Assembly (NCBI GenBank): GCA_030453285.1
Contig: JAKDKP010000176.1
Coordinates: 1-5,799 of the forward strand
Source of the DNA: Propionibacteriales bacterium
GTDB lineage: Bacteria > Actinomycetota > Actinomycetes > Propionibacteriales > Propionibacteriaceae
DNA: 5,799 nucleotides
Reading direction: 5' to 3'
Within the stretch, counting starts at the first letter, position 1, and every line of letters starts with the position of its first letter. Shown here piece by piece: positions 4,441 to 5,799 of the stretch. The notes beneath the pieces are model-generated. The model was not told where the DNA came from. It made no database searches and was given only the letters and a program-made list of their open reading frames with translations. A program made the position numbers and the translations under genes.

Positions 4441-5799
4441 GGCGGTGGCTCCGGCGGGGCGGCGCCCTGGTGCTCACGGTGGTCCTGCTTGCTGGTTGTG
4501 CGGGCAAGGAAACCTTGATCAAACCCGAGTCGGTGGGGCCGTCGAACGCGCCCACCGGATTGCCGTCCGGTCCGCAGCAGCCCGCTGGTGAGCGGCCGAT
4601 CCTCCCGATGCCGGACGTCGAGCCCAACGGGTTCCGTGACCCGCCGCCCGGCGCCGGCCTGCAGCGCTATCTCGATCAGGACCCGCGGTGGACCTCGTGC
4701 GGGCAGGGCACCGACTGTGCTGAGGTCGCCGTGCCTCTGGACTACGCCGACCCGGACGGGCAGGCGATCACCCTGGCGTTGCGGCGGGCCCGCACCGCTG
4801 GCACCTCCAAGGGAACGATCTTCGTCAACCCTGGCGGACCGGGAGGTTCGGGCTGGGACATGGTCGACCAGTACGCCGGTGGCCTGTTCGGCTATGACGT
4901 GGTCGGGTGGGATCCGCGCGGGGTCGGCCGGTCGACGCCCGTACGATGCCAGAACGGACCGGCACTGGACGACTTCTACGCCCTCGACGCCACCCCCGAC
5001 GACGCGGAAGAGGAGCGTGCCTACGAGTCCGGCAACAGGGCCTTCGCCGAGTCCTGCCTCGCCCAGTCGGGGCCCTTGCTCGAGCATGTCTCGACGGTGG
5101 AGACCGTGACCGACCTCGACGTGTTGCGCCAGCTCGTCGGGGACGACAAGTTGCACTACCTGGGGTATTCGTACGGCACCGAGATCGGTGCGGTGTATGC
5201 GCAACTGTTCGGCCGCAACGTCGGGCACCTGGTCCTGGACAGCGCGGTCAACATCACCGATGACGATTCGACCGTCCAGTCCCAGGGGTTCGATCGGTCC
5301 CTGCAGAACTTCGCCACGTGGTGCGCGGACGGGCAATGTGCCCTCGGGACCACCAAAGTTGATGTGATCACCGCAGTGACCGATCTCTGGGCGCAGTTGG
5401 ACGCCAATCCGATCCCGGTCGGCAACCGCGAGCTCACCCAGTCCCTGGCCGTGCTCGGTACCTTGATGCCGCTCTACCAGGACGAATCGGCCTGGCCCTA
5501 TCTTGAGCAGGCGTTGCAGAGTGCACGTGCGGGGGACGGTACCGTCCTGCTCGGCTTTGCCGATGCGTACAACGAGCGCCAGGCCGACGGCCAGTACGGG
5601 CAGATGCAGTACGGCTTCAATGCCGTCCGATGTCTCGATGAGGCCGACGAGGGACTGACCGGTGCCAAGCGGGCGGCCGCCGAGGACGCCAAGAAGTCTC
5701 CGATCTTCGGCGCCAACAGCGGCGCCGATCTGGTGTGTCCACTCTGGCCGGTCGCCGCCCGCCAGCCCGTCGACAAGATCACCGGGCCCGACGTCACGC
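4437..5799 (+). CDS. Lipoprotein alpha/beta-hydrolase, SAP/TAP (tripeptidyl aminopeptidase-like) family, 3'-truncated
   Basis: 454 residues are visible from a GTG start whose last two bases belong to the ricT stop (GTGA overlap). A weak AAGG lies at 4424-4427, so translation is probably coupled to ricT. Residues 1-21 form a lipoprotein signal: basic RRWLRRG, a hydrophobic core, and the lipobox LLAGC with Cys21 to be lipidated and anchored outside the membrane. After a Pro-rich tether (about 22-75) comes the hydrolase: NPGGPGGSG (131-139, oxyanion-hole loop), WDPRGVGRS (158-166) and the nucleophile elbow GYSYG with Ser245. The lid region follows, with several cysteines. The catalytic Asp and His and the TAP-like C-terminal domain, usual for this family of about 500 aa, lie beyond the right edge. 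Relatives release N-terminal di- or tripeptides, or hydrolyse esters or amides; the substrate here is not predictable. Confidence 0.9.
   Translation, partial: MRRWLRRGGALVLTVVLLAGCAGKETLIKPESVGPSNAPTGLPSGPQQPAGERPILPMPDVEPNGFRDPPPGAGLQRYLDQDPRWTSCGQGTDCAEVAVPLDYADPDGQAITLALRRARTAGTSKGTIFVNPGGPGGSGWDMVDQYAGGLFGYDVVGWDPRGVGRSTPVRCQNGPALDDFYALDATPDDAEEERAYESGNRAFAESCLAQSGPLLEHVSTVETVTDLDVLRQLVGDDKLHYLGYSYGTEIGAVYAQLFGRNVGHLVLDSAVNITDDDSTVQSQGFDRSLQNFATWCADGQCALGTTKVDVITAVTDLWAQLDANPIPVGNRELTQSLAVLGTLMPLYQDESAWPYLEQALQSARAGDGTVLLGFADAYNERQADGQYGQMQYGFNAVRCLDEADEGLTGAKRAAAEDAKKSPIFGANSGADLVCPLWPVAARQPVDKITGPDVT

Noticed and set aside
4041..5336. 431-codon open frame on the minus strand across ricT and the peptidase gene
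   Set aside because: It is antisense to conserved motifs (RicT cysteines, NPGGPGGSG, GYSYG) and shows no family features. It is a GC-bias shadow.
1..5799. Search for a novel defence, mobile or biosynthetic multi-gene system
   Set aside because: All five genes fall in known families (HolB, DoxX, Rpf-LysM, RicT, SAP/TAP peptidase). No transposase, integrase, toxin-antitoxin pair or attachment site was recognised.

Overview
The window looks like a chromosomal piece of a high-GC Gram-positive actinobacterium, most likely Propionibacteriales or a relative. The evidence is the strong G/C preference at third codon positions, frequent GTG starts, a secreted Rpf (resuscitation-promoting factor) protein, a c-di-AMP riboswitch of the type found upstream of actinobacterial cell-wall hydrolase genes, a leaderless-type start, and an SAP/TAP-family lipoprotein peptidase. 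The family assignment is a judgement from memory of similar proteins, not a search result. All five genes lie on the + strand.

Layout. (1) 2-1000: 3' part of holB (DNA polymerase III delta' clamp-loader subunit), open at the left edge. (2) 1001-1183: spacer with a degenerate actinobacterial-type intergenic repeat and a perfect 12-bp palindrome. (3) 1184-2458: a 424-aa protein with a long acidic disordered N-terminus, a Gly/Ala-rich segment and a C-terminal four-helix DoxX domain, closed by a strong intrinsic terminator (2491-2532). (4) 2533-2834: a 302-nt regulatory region with a sigma-A-like promoter (TTGTCA-17-TACTGT) and a c-di-AMP (ydaO/yuaA-type) riboswitch. (5) 2835-3479: a secreted Rpf-LysM muralytic protein with a PKKAA-repeat linker. 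(6) 3480-3597: a 3-fold GATCAA repeat, a 15-bp hairpin and a -10 box placed for leaderless transcription. (7) 3598-4440: a RicT/PSP1-family protein with both double-cysteine motifs. (8) 4437-5799: a lipoprotein alpha/beta-hydrolase of the SAP/TAP tripeptidyl-aminopeptidase type, overlapping ricT by 4 nt and cut by the right edge.

How it fits together. holB next to a ricT (yaaT) homologue recalls the Bacillus holB-yaaT neighbourhood. Here the DoxX and Rpf genes lie between them as separately transcribed units. The Rpf unit is an independent cell-wall remodelling module probably tuned by c-di-AMP. RicT and the peptidase form a translationally coupled pair. I found no mobile element, CRISPR array, tRNA or rRNA, and no wholly new multi-gene system. 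The most notable elements are the riboswitch-Rpf module and the unusual N-terminal extension on the DoxX protein.
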